64,000 nt of DNA from Nitrososphaeraceae archaeon (lineage in GTDB: Archaea; Thermoproteota; Nitrososphaeria; Nitrososphaerales; Nitrososphaeraceae), in NCBI GenBank assembly GCA_031316115.1, contig JALDRC010000007.1, positions 62,001 to 126,000 on the forward strand, written 5' to 3'. This document shows positions 63,968-64,000 of this stretch, piece by piece. The translations under genes were made by a program, and so were the position numbers. Every line of letters starts with the position of its first letter. Position 1 is the first letter of the stretch. Under the pieces are notes generated by a model. The model saw only the letters and a list, made by a program, of their open reading frames with translations. It was not told the origin of the DNA and did not search any database.

Positions 63968-64000
63968 TTTCTTTTCACCTTATAACAAAATTTTCATTAT

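Overview
The window reads as AT-rich chromosomal DNA from an archaeon, most probably of the class Nitrososphaeria (Thaumarchaeota), soil type. The evidence is archaeal replication and division genes: both subunits of DNA polymerase D, an Orc1/Cdc6 initiator, FEN1 and CdvA. It is supported by an archaeal ether-lipid enzyme (GGGP synthase), tandem MEDS-domain sensors, a two-domain multicopper oxidase, and many short secreted or membrane proteins of the kind common in Nitrososphaerales. No amo, nir or ure gene is present, so ammonia oxidation is not shown here.

Region 1-35 kb is accessory. It holds secreted or membrane proteins of unknown role, a cobalt-uptake pair (cbtA/cbtB) facing a DUF4443 regulator, two hydrolases, a receiver protein next to two MEDS-domain proteins, a fluoride exporter with a DUF190 protein, a YVTN beta-propeller protein, a secreted metallo-beta-lactamase-fold protein, a lone AAA+ ATPase, PolX and an HxlR regulator. 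Several genes are broken: a hydrolase with an A-run frameshift, a zinc alcohol dehydrogenase with two in-frame stops, a cbtA whose frame has no ATG, and two small ORFs with one stop each. Insertion sequences are mostly decayed: an IS481-like element with long inverted repeats and a 6-bp target duplication, a fragment of a second copy, and a nearly full-length eroded IS6-like copy.

Region 35-56 kb is a core information-processing block. In order it carries FEN1, a double ThyX-like protein, ferredoxin, a DUF192 protein, acetyl-CoA synthetase, a small winged-helix protein, CdvA, CbiE, a PAC2 protein, a SpoIIM-like protein, PolD small subunit, Orc1/Cdc6, a probable replication origin (48455-49002), a membrane-anchored winged-helix protein, GGGP synthase, PolD large subunit and GlyA. 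The origin carries two identical 38-bp copies of an origin-recognition-box (ORB)-like sequence, a weaker opposed copy and an 11-bp perfect inverted repeat. Initiator, polymerase, flap nuclease, thymidylate and one-carbon enzymes and a division protein therefore lie around one origin.

Region 56-64 kb is accessory again. A tRNA-Val(TAC) gene is followed by a truncated tyrosine integrase and a small DNA-binding-like ORF, the signature of an old tRNA-targeted integration. Then come a secreted DUF1254/DUF1214 protein, an IS6-like element nested inside an older copy of its own family with an 8-bp target duplication, a protein with an acidic 14-residue tail repeat, an IS110 remnant and the two-domain multicopper oxidase. 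There is no CRISPR array and no rRNA.
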